This document shows, one piece after another, positions 34,029-40,775 of a stretch of DNA of 41,199 nucleotides. Below the pieces are notes generated by a model. It was not told where the DNA came from. It was given only the letters and a program-made list of their open reading frames with translations, and made no database searches. The first letter of the stretch is position 1, and each line of letters opens with the position of its first letter. Both the position numbers and the translations under genes were made by a program. Location of the stretch: positions 1 through 41,199 of the IMG/VR virus record IMGVR_UViG_3300043395_001343, one strand, 5' to 3'. The stretch comes from a virus.

Positions 34029-35334
34029 CGCCTGCCCTGGTGGTCTCCTGCTTGAAGAGCCCATCTCTGTCAGTAACGAACAAGACTGGACTCCCTTCGC
34101 TCATCAGCTCTATGACTCCCTGACTGAACCGCAGCGACAGGTCTGGGACAGCCCTGAGCGCTTCAAGCTGCTGTGCTCAGGTCGACGCTTTGGAAAGACC
34201 TATCTCTGTATTGCCCGTTTGGTGGCTTGGGCGATTGAAAACCCTGGCAGTCTCAACTGGTACGTCACCCAGAACTACAAGTCAGCCAAACAGATCGCAT
34301 GGCGGCAGTTGCGCTCGATGATTCCTGTCGAGATGTTCGCCAAGAAGAACGAAGCTGAACTCTCTGTCGAACTCAGTAACGGCAGCATCATTGCGTTGAA
34401 GGGTGCAGAGAATGCCGACTCCCTTCGTGGTGTTTCGCTCAGCAGCCTGATCGTCGACGAGGCGGCCTACGTCAAGCAGGAAGCCTGGGAGATGGTGCTG
34501 CGTCCTGCACTGTCTGACCAAGGCGGCCCTGCTTGGTTCATCACGACCCCTGCTGGTCTCAACTGGTTCCACGATTTGTGGGAGGCAGCCCAAGAGCAGG
34601 ACGACTGGACGACCTTCAGCTTCACCACGATCGAAGGGGGCAACGTCCCGCCTGATGAGGTAGCCGCGGCCAAGCGCACACTTGACGAGCGCACCTTCAG
34701 GCAGGAGTACCTCGCCAGCTTCGAGACACTCACGGGCAGGGTCTATCCAGACTTCAGCGATGACAACATCAGCGCCGATGTGGTCGACACTGGCGGCGAC
34801 ATCCTCTGGGGCACTGACTTCAACGTCAGCGTGATGGCTGGCGTTCTGGCTTCCAGGGTGGGTGACACCATCCACATCTGGGATGAGGTGACCGTGAAGC
34901 AGTCGAACACTGATGAGGTGTGCGCAATGCTCAAGCAGCGCTTCCCTGATCGGCGGATCGTTGCTTACCCGGACCCCACGGGGTCAGCACGTAAGACCAG
35001 TGCCGCTGGCGAGACTGATCACGGCATCATTAGGCGCTATGGCTTCAGCTGCATTAGCCCCAAGCATCCGTGGGCAGTGAAGGACAAGATCAACAGCACG
35101 AACTGGATGATCCGCACAGCTGACACCCAGATCAGGCTGTTCATCCACCCACGTTGCAAGCACACGATCAAGGCACTGAAGAACGTGACCTACAAGGAGG
35201 GCGCGGAGGACTACGTGATTGACAAGACAGCTGGCATCGAGCACTGGACTGATGGCCTGGGGTATTTGATTCTGGGTGCGTTCAACCAGGTGAAGCCGTG
35301 GAAGACAGGCGGCACGGGCTGGCGTGTCTACTGA
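34012..35334 (+). CDS. terL: Terminase large subunit
   Basis: The 440-residue motor protein has a Walker A at residues 56-63 (SGRRFGKT), a Walker B at 146-153 (LIVDEAAY), a coupling motif (WFITTPAG, about 175-182) and a C-terminal RNase H-like nuclease with acidic residues at GTDFN (D269), YPDPTG (D321) and a late WTDG. The ATPase pumps DNA into the procapsid through the portal and the nuclease cuts concatemers. It follows the small subunit and a tiny coupled gene. Length is typical for a compact TerL. Confidence 0.95.
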   Translation: MPSILDACPGGLLLEEPISVSNEQDWTPFAHQLYDSLTEPQRQVWDSPERFKLLCSGRRFGKTYLCIARLVAWAIENPGSLNWYVTQNYKSAKQIAWRQLRSMIPVEMFAKKNEAELSVELSNGSIIALKGAENADSLRGVSLSSLIVDEAAYVKQEAWEMVLRPALSDQGGPAWFITTPAGLNWFHDLWEAAQEQDDWTTFSFTTIEGGNVPPDEVAAAKRTLDERTFRQEYLASFETLTGRVYPDFSDDNISADVVDTGGDILWGTDFNVSVMAGVLASRVGDTIHIWDEVTVKQSNTDEVCAMLKQRFPDRRIVAYPDPTGSARKTSAAGETDHGIIRRYGFSCISPKHPWAVKDKINSTNWMIRTADTQIRLFIHPRCKHTIKALKNVTYKEGAEDYVIDKTAGIEHWTDGLGYLILGAFNQVKPWKTGGTGWRVY

Positions 35335-35356
35335 TCCCCTGCTACGGTTGTGGGGT

Positions 35357-35440
35357 ATGGGATCAAAGGTCAGGCAGAAGCCAGCCAAGGTCGCCCGAAA
35401 GGCTGCCCCTGGGGGAACCCTGATCTCCCTGTTGGTCTAA
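35357..35440 (+). CDS. Tiny basic peptide (27 aa)
   Basis: ATG 35357, 22 nt after the terminase stop, encodes 27 residues (MGSKVRQKPAKVARKAAPGG, then a hydrophobic end TLISLLV). A terminator follows 9 nt after the stop. It is highly basic like the proteins downstream, but lacks their RDxxGRF start. Short length keeps confidence low. Confidence 0.45.
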   Translation: MGSKVRQKPAKVARKAAPGGTLISLLV

Positions 35441-35449
35441 TCGACCCTT

Positions 35450-35474
35450 GAAAGCCGCCTCAAGGGCGGCTTTC
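35450..35474. terminator. Bidirectional terminator
   Basis: A 10-bp stem GAAAGCCGCC/GGCGGCTTTC with a 5-nt loop. A and T runs on the two arms allow it to act for the plus-strand terminase operon and for the convergent minus-strand gene at 35481. Confidence 0.85.
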
Positions 35475-35480
35475 TTGTGC

Positions 35481-35678
35481 TCACTCCCACTTCGGCTTAT
35501 CGGGCTGCAAGGCGTCCAGCTTCTTCCTTACCGCCTGCGCCTTCCGGTTCAGATTGCTACCAGGGCGGTACTCGTCGATCAGTACCCGCACAAACTCTGA
35601 GTCGAGCCCACCGGCGTAAGCGCTCGTGAGGATGTCGAGTGCGGTGTGCAAGATGGTGACTTCTTCTTCACTGAACAT
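35481..35678 (-). CDS. Hypothetical protein (65 aa)
   Basis: A 65-residue minus-strand protein starting MFSEEEVTILHTALDILTSA and ending in a basic helix (NLNRKAQAVRKKLDALQPDK). Helical and soluble. It is a lone opposite-strand gene between terminase and the basic-protein cluster, ending at the shared terminator. Function unknown. Confidence 0.7.
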   Translation of the reverse strand: MFSEEEVTILHTALDILTSAYAGGLDSEFVRVLIDEYRPGSNLNRKAQAVRKKLDALQPDKPKWE

Positions 35679-35791
35679 TGTTTAAGAGTGGCTTGGTAAT
35701 GGTCTAATTGAAGGACATAGTCAAGGGGAGAGAAGGGCCGCACGCCGGGCGGATCTCGCGGCCTCTTCCCCCCAACCCCTACGGATACCTA

Positions 35792-35806
35792 GGGAAACCT
35801 CGTCAG
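35792..35806 (+). promoter_or_regulatory. GGGAANC box before basic-protein gene 35809
   Basis: GGGAAACCTCGTCAG, 2 nt before ATG 35809; preceded by CGGATACCTA at the same spacing as the CGTAT element of the boxes at 36102 and 37500. Confidence 0.5.
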
Positions 35807-35808
35807 AC

Positions 35809-36060
35809 ATGGCATTCCGCAGCTACCGACGCGACGCCAACGGGCGCTTTTCCGGCTCTGGCGGCCAGCGCAAGCAAGAAGCACGCCTTGCTGCCAATGA
35901 AAAGCGCGCCTCACAACGCGCCAAGACCGTGACTGATGCTGCTGTCCTGGGCGGCAAGTCCGGCACGCTCAAGACGATGGCCAAGAAGGCAGAAAAAAGT
36001 GCCAAGGTCAACGCCAAGGCACGCAACGTCTACAAGAGCAAGCGCCTCAGGAATCGCTAA
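35809..36060 (+). CDS. Small basic protein with RDxxGRF N-terminus (83 aa)
   Basis: The product begins MAFRSYRRDANGRFSGSGG and is then almost entirely Lys/Arg/Ala (AANEKRASQRAKTVTDAAVL, KTMAKKAEKSAKVNAKARNV, KSKRLRNR). It is a short version of the family shared with 27191, 36132 and 37531. Strong positive charge suggests DNA contact inside the capsid or nucleoid binding in the host. Its upstream region has the GGATAC...GGGAAAC arrangement seen before its relatives. Function unknown. Confidence 0.78.
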   Translation: MAFRSYRRDANGRFSGSGGQRKQEARLAANEKRASQRAKTVTDAAVLGGKSGTLKTMAKKAEKSAKVNAKARNVYKSKRLRNR

Positions 36061-36067
36061 GACGAGC

Positions 36068-36106
36068 GATTAGTGAATGTCACTAGTGCTCCGTATGCTG
36101 AGGGAA
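36068..36106 (+). promoter_or_regulatory. Spaced intergenic element, copy 1
   Basis: GATTAG (36068), CACTAG (36081), CGTAT (36092) and GAGGGAA (36100) have exactly the same spacing as in copy 2 at 37466-37504. Promoter candidate for the peptidase-bearing basic protein. Confidence 0.6.
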
Positions 36107-36114
36107 GCTAGGCC
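36102..36114 (+). promoter_or_regulatory. GGGAANCTAGG box before gene 36132
   Basis: GGGAAGCTAGGCC, 17 nt upstream of the ATG; flanking CCGTA (36091-36095) and TACGG (36115-36119) can pair. Confidence 0.6.
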
Positions 36115-36131
36115 TACGGCTGGATAGTGCA

Positions 36132-37343
36132 ATGGCTGGACGCCGCTACGTCAGAGACGCCAAAGGGCGATTCGCTTCTAAGGGCGTAGGCGGAATCGGC
36201 GGTTACCAAGGACAGACCAGTGGTGAAGGTGCCCGACTGAAAACGAAAGGCCACGTTCGCGAAGGTGGTGGTTCAAAACGTTCTTTGAAGACCAGTGGGC
36301 AAGGAGTAATCGCGAAGCCCAAAGGGTTGGCTCCTCAGTCTTCAAGGTCACTGCGTACAGGCGTGGCTGTGAATCGGCTGAATGGTGTCAACGCAAGGAT
36401 GGGCACTCGCCCTGACACAGCGGCACAGAACATCCCGATGAGCGGTTCGCGTGGGCGTGCCCTTGATCGGGACATCTCCCGCAGCGTGAGTCAGCAGAAG
36501 GCAGCTGCACGCACTGCTGATCGCGCTAGGAACAGCAAGTTCAAGACTGAGCAGTCACGAGCGAAGAAGCTGCGTGACGCGCATGTTGGGGCGATTGCTC
36601 AGGCGAAAGGCTTGCCCAAGTCGCAGGTGGAAGCTGCGTTGAAGGCACAGACTCCATCGACCCAGATCAAGGCGCTGAAGAACTGGGTCAAGCAAAACCG
36701 CACTGCCAAGCCTGCTGCTGCACCTGCTCCGACCTCGACTGGTCGTCAGCGCGTGCGTGGCAACTTCAGGCCGCAGAACCTCTATAGCGGCACTAATCGG
36801 AGTGCAGCCAAGGGCTATGGGACTGACGCCGCGGCCAATGTGCGTGAAGCGCGTCGTCGTATTGAAGCCAGCGGCGCTCAGTCAGCACTGAAGAGCAACA
36901 AGCGCAGTAGATCGGTCGCCAGCGTTAACGAGAAAACGCCAAACAAGGTCGATGTCAACGCGTCGCATAGCGCCTGGAAGAACCCTCGCGCGGACATGAT
37001 CCAGTCGCGGCGTAAAAACGAGTTTTCGACGTCGTCTCCCAATCACTACGTCGCGCACGAGCTAGGGCACATCCGAAACCCCAGTAGCCAGATGGCAAAG
37101 AGCTGGGACACCCAGTTGCGCGGCAAAGGGCAGATCTATGCCGATGCCGACAAGGTGTTGAACGCCAAGCGAACTGCGCGTCGAGTTAGCCGATATGCAA
37201 TGACGCAGCCAGCTGAGTTTGCAGCTGAGGTGTCTGCCGGCCTGTCTTTAGGCAAGAAATACGACTCTCGTGTGATGCGTCAATACCGGCAGGTGAACGG
37301 GCGTAGAGCCCGCAGCCTGCGCTCTCAACTCAAGAACAAATGA
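36132..37343 (+). CDS. RDxxGRF basic protein with C-terminal HExxH metallopeptidase domain (403 aa)
   Basis: It starts MAGRRYVRDAKGRFASKGV like its three relatives. Residues 20-265 are Arg/Lys/Gly/Gln-rich and probably disordered. The last 130 residues form a compact domain with NHYVAHELGHIRNPSSQ (HELGH at 309-313) and SRYAMTQPAEFAAEVSAGLS (about 353-372), where Glu362 or Glu366 would be the third zinc ligand, the usual gluzincin arrangement. I infer a zinc peptidase carried behind a packaging-like or DNA-binding leader. It could be a capsid maturation protease or an internal virion effector delivered to the host. The stop overlaps the next ATG (ATGA). Confidence 0.78.
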   Translation: MAGRRYVRDAKGRFASKGVGGIGGYQGQTSGEGARLKTKGHVREGGGSKRSLKTSGQGVIAKPKGLAPQSSRSLRTGVAVNRLNGVNARMGTRPDTAAQNIPMSGSRGRALDRDISRSVSQQKAAARTADRARNSKFKTEQSRAKKLRDAHVGAIAQAKGLPKSQVEAALKAQTPSTQIKALKNWVKQNRTAKPAAAPAPTSTGRQRVRGNFRPQNLYSGTNRSAAKGYGTDAAANVREARRRIEASGAQSALKSNKRSRSVASVNEKTPNKVDVNASHSAWKNPRADMIQSRRKNEFSTSSPNHYVAHELGHIRNPSSQMAKSWDTQLRGKGQIYADADKVLNAKRTARRVSRYAMTQPAEFAAEVSAGLSLGKKYDSRVMRQYRQVNGRRARSLRSQLKNK

Positions 37344-37471
37344 ACAAGCCTGAAGTCACCGCCGTTGGCCGCCTCCTCAAGGCGAAGCCTGGTGTTCCTC
37401 GTGTTCAGAAGGTGATCGCGATCAATCCTGACGGCAAGATCAAGACGGTGATCAACCGTCCGTGTGATTAG
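37340..37471 (+). CDS. Small basic protein coupled to the peptidase gene (43 aa)
   Basis: ATG 37340 overlaps the upstream stop by 4 nt and the frame ends at TAG 37471. The product is MNKPEVTAVGRLLKAKPGVP then VQKVIAINPDGKIKTVINRP, with a strand-turn-strand look around NPDGKI. Its coupling to the peptidase suggests a partner, for example an inhibitor or assembly factor; this is speculation. The end falls in the GATTAG element. Confidence 0.65.
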   Translation: MNKPEVTAVGRLLKAKPGVPRVQKVIAINPDGKIKTVINRPCD

Positions 37472-37504
37472 TCGCTTTCACTAGCCCTACGTATCCCGAG
37501 GGAA
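37466..37504 (+). promoter_or_regulatory. Spaced intergenic element, copy 2
   Basis: GATTAG, CACTAG, CGTAT and GAGGGAA at the same spacing as copy 1. ATCCCGAGG (37493-37501) and CCTCGGGAT (37506-37514) form a 9-bp stem closed by a GAAA tetraloop. Confidence 0.65.
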
Positions 37505-37512
37505 ACCTCGGG
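37500..37512 (+). promoter_or_regulatory. GGGAANC box before gene 37531
   Basis: GGGAAACCTCGGG, 18 nt upstream of the ATG; lies in the hairpin described for copy 2. Confidence 0.55.
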
Positions 37513-37530
37513 ATATGCCTCCCTGTTGCC

Positions 37531-38085
37531 ATGGCCCGCACCTACAAGCGTGATCAGAACGGTCGGTTCTCATCGGGCGGTGGAGGCGGCGGCAAGCTCG
37601 GCAAGAGCGCCAAGAACGAGAAGGCGCGGAAGGCTTACAAAGAGGCAAGCAGCAAGGCGCGTTCTGCAGCTAAAGAGTTTGGTGGTAATAGCCCTGCGGC
37701 TGGCAGCAAGTTCGCCAACCGTCAGATTGCTGGGGCCAAGTCTGGCCTGACTCGTGTCACCAAGAAGCTGCACGGCGGCACAGCTAACAACGTTGGCCGC
37801 AATACGAGCGACAAGATGCGCGAGGCTCGCCAGAACCTCGGCGGTATGGCCAAGACTCAGCGACGCAGAAAGGCCGAAGGGGTCGCCAAGCCTTCTGCTG
37901 GTCTGGCCCGTAATCAAGTGGCCAAGGGCCGTGCTGCCAAGGCCGCTTACAAGTCCAAGTCCGCTAGCAAGCGCAAGGCTGCAGCGGCACGCAAAGGTGG
38001 AAGTTTCACCGAGACCCGTACCTTCAAGAACAGCTTGAAAGGGAAGCAGGCCAAGGCGCGTGCTGCCAAGAAAGCAGCCAAGTGA
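37531..38085 (+). CDS. Histone-like basic protein with RDxxGRF N-terminus (184 aa)
   Basis: It begins MARTYKRDQNGRFSSGGGG and continues as a Lys/Arg/Ala/Ser-rich chain (KARKAYKEASSKARSAAKEF, GRAAKAAYKSKSASKRKAAA, ending AKARAAKKAAK) resembling the tail of histone H1 or bacterial Hc1 in composition. It almost certainly binds nucleic acid. In this position, between terminase and portal, it may be packed with DNA or condense it. It shares its leader and upstream signals with the genes at 35809 and 36132. Confidence 0.78.
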   Translation: MARTYKRDQNGRFSSGGGGGGKLGKSAKNEKARKAYKEASSKARSAAKEFGGNSPAAGSKFANRQIAGAKSGLTRVTKKLHGGTANNVGRNTSDKMREARQNLGGMAKTQRRRKAEGVAKPSAGLARNQVAKGRAAKAAYKSKSASKRKAAAARKGGSFTETRTFKNSLKGKQAKARAAKKAAK

Positions 38086-38101
38086 TTAGTCGGAACGACT
38101 G

Positions 38102-38269
38102 ATGGACTGGAAGCCGCCGCGCAAGGCCCGCCCCCGCGATCAGTGGGGGCAATTTCGTTCTCGGGCTGACATCGCAGCAGAGCAAAGGGCGTCGCGTTTT
38201 GATTCTCTTTTGATCGCAGCAGAAGATCTGTACTGGCAGGCCGAAGAAGAACGCGAGACTGATCCCTAG
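38102..38269 (+). CDS. Small hypothetical protein before the portal (55 aa)
   Basis: ATG 38102 to TAG 38269 encodes 55 residues: MDWKPPRKARPRDQWGQFRS, then a helix (ADIAAEQRASRFDSLLIAAE) and an acidic end. It fills the gap before the portal and its stop is followed by a GGGAACCTAGG box. The frame has good composition. Function unknown; a virion accessory protein is possible. Confidence 0.6.
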   Translation: MDWKPPRKARPRDQWGQFRSRADIAAEQRASRFDSLLIAAEDLYWQAEEERETDP

Positions 38270-38284
38270 GATTAGGCAGGGATA

Positions 38285-38297
38285 GGGAACCTAGGTC
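38285..38297 (+). promoter_or_regulatory. GGGAANCTAGG box before the portal gene
   Basis: GGGAACCTAGGTC, 14 nt upstream of ATG 38312; CCTAGG is repeated at 38265-38270. Confidence 0.6.
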
Positions 38298-38311
38298 TAA
38301 GGGTTTGAGCG

Positions 38312-39811
38312 ATGCAGATTCCGCCTCCGAATGTGCTTCCTGGCATCCCTCTTGGTGGAGCAGTCCAGTTAGGCATTGAAGGTGGGGCCCAGGACGACCC
38401 GAGTGTTCGGGACCTTCAGATCCTGTCGATGATGCCCGCGTGGGAACGGGTGCGGATGGCGCTGACCGATTCGTCCTCGTTACGTGGCATCGGTTCTCGT
38501 TTTATCCCGCAGCTGCCAGGGGAAGACTCAGACGGGTACGCAGCGCGCAGCAGCAAGTTTGTCCATGTCCCTTGGTTCGAGGAACTGACTGAGCTTGCGG
38601 TTCACAAGCTGTTCCGCAAGACGCTGAATTTCACGACGGAAGACAAGGACCTAGAGGAATGGACTAATGACGTGGACGGGTCTGGCACCGACCTAGAAGC
38701 GTTCTGGAAACTGGTCACGAAGGTCGCGATTCAATACGGCCACTGCCATGTCCTCGTTGATATGGCCACAGACGTGAAGCCACGGACGCTGCGTGAAGAG
38801 CAGGAGTTCAAGGTGCGTCCAAACCTGTTCGTGATTCGCCCTGACCAGGTGGTTGGGTTCAGGACGGAGCGCAAGGGTGGGCGTGAGCGCCTGGTGCAGT
38901 TCAGATATATGGAATACGCGCAGAAGGAAGAAGGTCGCTATGGCTCGAAGTGGGTCGAGCGTGTGCGCGTGCTGGAACCAGGGAAGTTCGAGCTGTGGGA
39001 AGCGCCGGAACGTGGCAGCAAGAACTGGCAGCTGATCGAATCTGGCAGCTATGGCCTGGGTGAGATCCCGCTCACGACGGTTTATGGCCGCAAGGAAGGG
39101 AGCCTAGTGAGCAGCCCACCGCTGCTTGAAGTGGCGAATTTGAATCTGCTGTATGACCTGGCGCTCTGTGATCACTCTCATCAGATGTCAGTTGCTGCGA
39201 CGCCAATCCTTGTCCTGAAAGGGTTTGACGAGCACCAGCCGAAGCTGACGGTGAGCGTGAATCGAGCGCTGGCGATGCCTCCTGAGGGCGACGTGAGCTA
39301 TGTGACGAGTGATTCGGCTGCTTTTGAAGCGCAGGAGAACTACCTGCAATACCTGGCCGAACGGATGAATCAGGTAGCGATCGTCGGGTTCAAGGAGCAG
39401 AAGAACGCGGCTGAGGCTGCCGCGGCCAAGCGCATGGATCACTCGGATGAGGATTCAGCGCTGAGCACGATCGCGACGAGCATCGAGCACGCTTTGGAAG
39501 AAGCGGTCGATTGGGTTCTGGAGTACATGGGCAGCAGTGCTGACTATGACTATGGGATTCCTGACAACCTGAGCGATGAGATGCTCGATGCGCAGGATGT
39601 GGCGCAGCTGTTGGCGTTGCAGACCAGCGGTGTGATCACGAAGGAGACGTTGCTGAGCACTTTGGTGAAGGGAGAGGTGCTTGATATTGATCCGACAGAG
39701 GAAGCGGAGCTAGCGAGCCAAGAGTCGCTGGACGACTTGGTAGCGAATCAGGAAGTGATGCAGCAGTTTGCGCCCGACCCACAAGAGGCGGGCACTAATG
39801 GCCCTGCATAA
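38312..39811 (+). CDS. Portal protein
   Basis: The 499-residue protein fits a portal family found with MuF-type heads (DUF4055-like by pattern): VPWFEELTELAVHKLFRKTL, a RPNLFVIRPDQVVGFRTE strand region, PLTTVYGRKEG-like segment (residues about 250-265), LLYDLALCDHSHQMSVAATP, and the long NYLQYLAERMNQVAIVGFKE then KRMDHSDEDSALSTIATSIE helices. The dodecameric ring is the DNA gate at the capsid vertex and docks terminase. The C-terminus is acidic. It is placed downstream of terminase after the basic-protein insert, in the usual order. Confidence 0.88.
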   Translation: MQIPPPNVLPGIPLGGAVQLGIEGGAQDDPSVRDLQILSMMPAWERVRMALTDSSSLRGIGSRFIPQLPGEDSDGYAARSSKFVHVPWFEELTELAVHKLFRKTLNFTTEDKDLEEWTNDVDGSGTDLEAFWKLVTKVAIQYGHCHVLVDMATDVKPRTLREEQEFKVRPNLFVIRPDQVVGFRTERKGGRERLVQFRYMEYAQKEEGRYGSKWVERVRVLEPGKFELWEAPERGSKNWQLIESGSYGLGEIPLTTVYGRKEGSLVSSPPLLEVANLNLLYDLALCDHSHQMSVAATPILVLKGFDEHQPKLTVSVNRALAMPPEGDVSYVTSDSAAFEAQENYLQYLAERMNQVAIVGFKEQKNAAEAAAAKRMDHSDEDSALSTIATSIEHALEEAVDWVLEYMGSSADYDYGIPDNLSDEMLDAQDVAQLLALQTSGVITKETLLSTLVKGEVLDIDPTEEAELASQESLDDLVANQEVMQQFAPDPQEAGTNGPA

Positions 39812-39818
39812 ACTGAGT

Positions 39819-39835
39819 CCATACGCCTTGGTATG
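39819..39835. promoter_or_regulatory. Palindrome CCATAC-6-GTATG, near copy of 27170
   Basis: Arms CCATAC and GTATG with spacer GCCTTG, just after the portal stop and 1 nt before ATG 39837 of the small Trp-rich gene. Confidence 0.45.
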
Positions 39836-39836
39836 A

Positions 39837-39983
39837 ATGGCCTGTTGGTATCCGTCACCTTGGTGGCCTCCTGTGCAAGTGCCAGCTGAGTCGCCCCATC
39901 AGGCGGCGATTGCTGATCGTGACGCTGAGGTGACCGAAGTGAAGACGAAGACACGTCGTCGCACTACAAAAGAGGCGGACTGA
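39837..39983 (+). CDS. Small Trp/Pro-rich protein (48 aa)
   Basis: ATG 39837 opens MACWYPSPWWPPVQVPAESP, followed by a charged tail (DRDAEVTEVKTKTRRRTTKE). The stop overlaps the ATG of the collagen-like gene (TGATG), good evidence of translation. The Trp/Pro start resembles a surface-binding or capsid-binding tag. Function unknown; a decoration or anchor for the next protein is plausible. Confidence 0.65.
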   Translation: MACWYPSPWWPPVQVPAESPHQAAIADRDAEVTEVKTKTRRRTTKEAD

Positions 39984-40720
39984 TGGCTGGCGTTGCGTCT
40001 GCTGCGATCGTTTCCGGTGAATTGATCATCGGTTTAGATGACGGCAGCTTGATTCGAGCTGGTTATGTCCAGGGACCGACTGGACTGACTGGTGAACGTG
40101 GCCCGATGGGTGCGACGGGCCCTGCTGGGCGTGATGGGAACGGGTTGCTGCATGGTGCAGGGCTCCCGCAGTTTGGTGATGGAAAGGATGGTGACTTCTA
40201 TATCGATATAAAGGAATGGAAGGCATACGGGCCGAAGACTGGCGGCAAGTGGGGTTCAGGTGTTGCCCTGCTGCCTAAGGATCGTGGGATGGAACTGCCT
40301 ACGGGCATGAAGGCTCAGGGCAGTGGTGCTTCCGGGCGTTTCTTTGCTGGTGGCATCTCAGGCCCTAGCTCTGGCGGTATCCCAACTGGCAGTGGCACTG
40401 GCGGTCCTTCGCCAATCCTGACCAACGGCACCCCGATGGTGGCTGGCGTTTCAACGCTGATAGCTGAAGACTCGTCAGGTGACGCCATGATCGTTGACCT
40501 GTGGGCACAGTCCGCACAGGGCACACTGTTCACTGAGGTTGCCGTTAGCAAGGGCAACGGCACTGATACCGGTTACAGCGTTGTGTATGAAATCCAGATG
40601 GGCGTGCAGCCGCCGGTTTTGACCTTCACGCCAGGCGTGACGGCAAGGGGTGCGCTGCAACTCAGCATCAGCAGTGATGTTGCATTGACCAACATCCGCG
40701 GCCGCGTGATGTACCTGTAG
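39983..40720 (+). CDS. Collagen-like virion surface protein (245 aa)
   Basis: Residues about 27-52 hold Gly-x-y triplets (GPTGLTGERGPMGATGPAGR) that form a trimeric collagen-like stalk. The N-terminus (SGELIIGLDDGSLIRAGYVQ) is a common attachment domain in such phage proteins, and the C-terminal 100 residues form a beta-rich head (FTEVAVSKGNGTDTGYSVVY and LQLSISSDVALTNIRGRVMY). Likely a trimeric head fibre or decoration attached to the capsid. Coupled to the upstream Trp-rich gene. Confidence 0.78.
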   Translation: MAGVASAAIVSGELIIGLDDGSLIRAGYVQGPTGLTGERGPMGATGPAGRDGNGLLHGAGLPQFGDGKDGDFYIDIKEWKAYGPKTGGKWGSGVALLPKDRGMELPTGMKAQGSGASGRFFAGGISGPSSGGIPTGSGTGGPSPILTNGTPMVAGVSTLIAEDSSGDAMIVDLWAQSAQGTLFTEVAVSKGNGTDTGYSVVYEIQMGVQPPVLTFTPGVTARGALQLSISSDVALTNIRGRVMYL

Positions 40721-40723
40721 ATC

Positions 40724-40740
40724 GGGAATCTAGGGGGCAG
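40724..40740 (+). promoter_or_regulatory. GGGAANCTAGG box before the last gene
   Basis: GGGAATCTAGGGGGCAG, 35 nt before ATG 40776; GGGCAGC (40735-40741) can pair with GCTGCCC (40761-40767). Confidence 0.55.
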
Positions 40741-40775
40741 CGTCGGGGCGAAGTGGCTCGGCTGCCCTCATAGTC

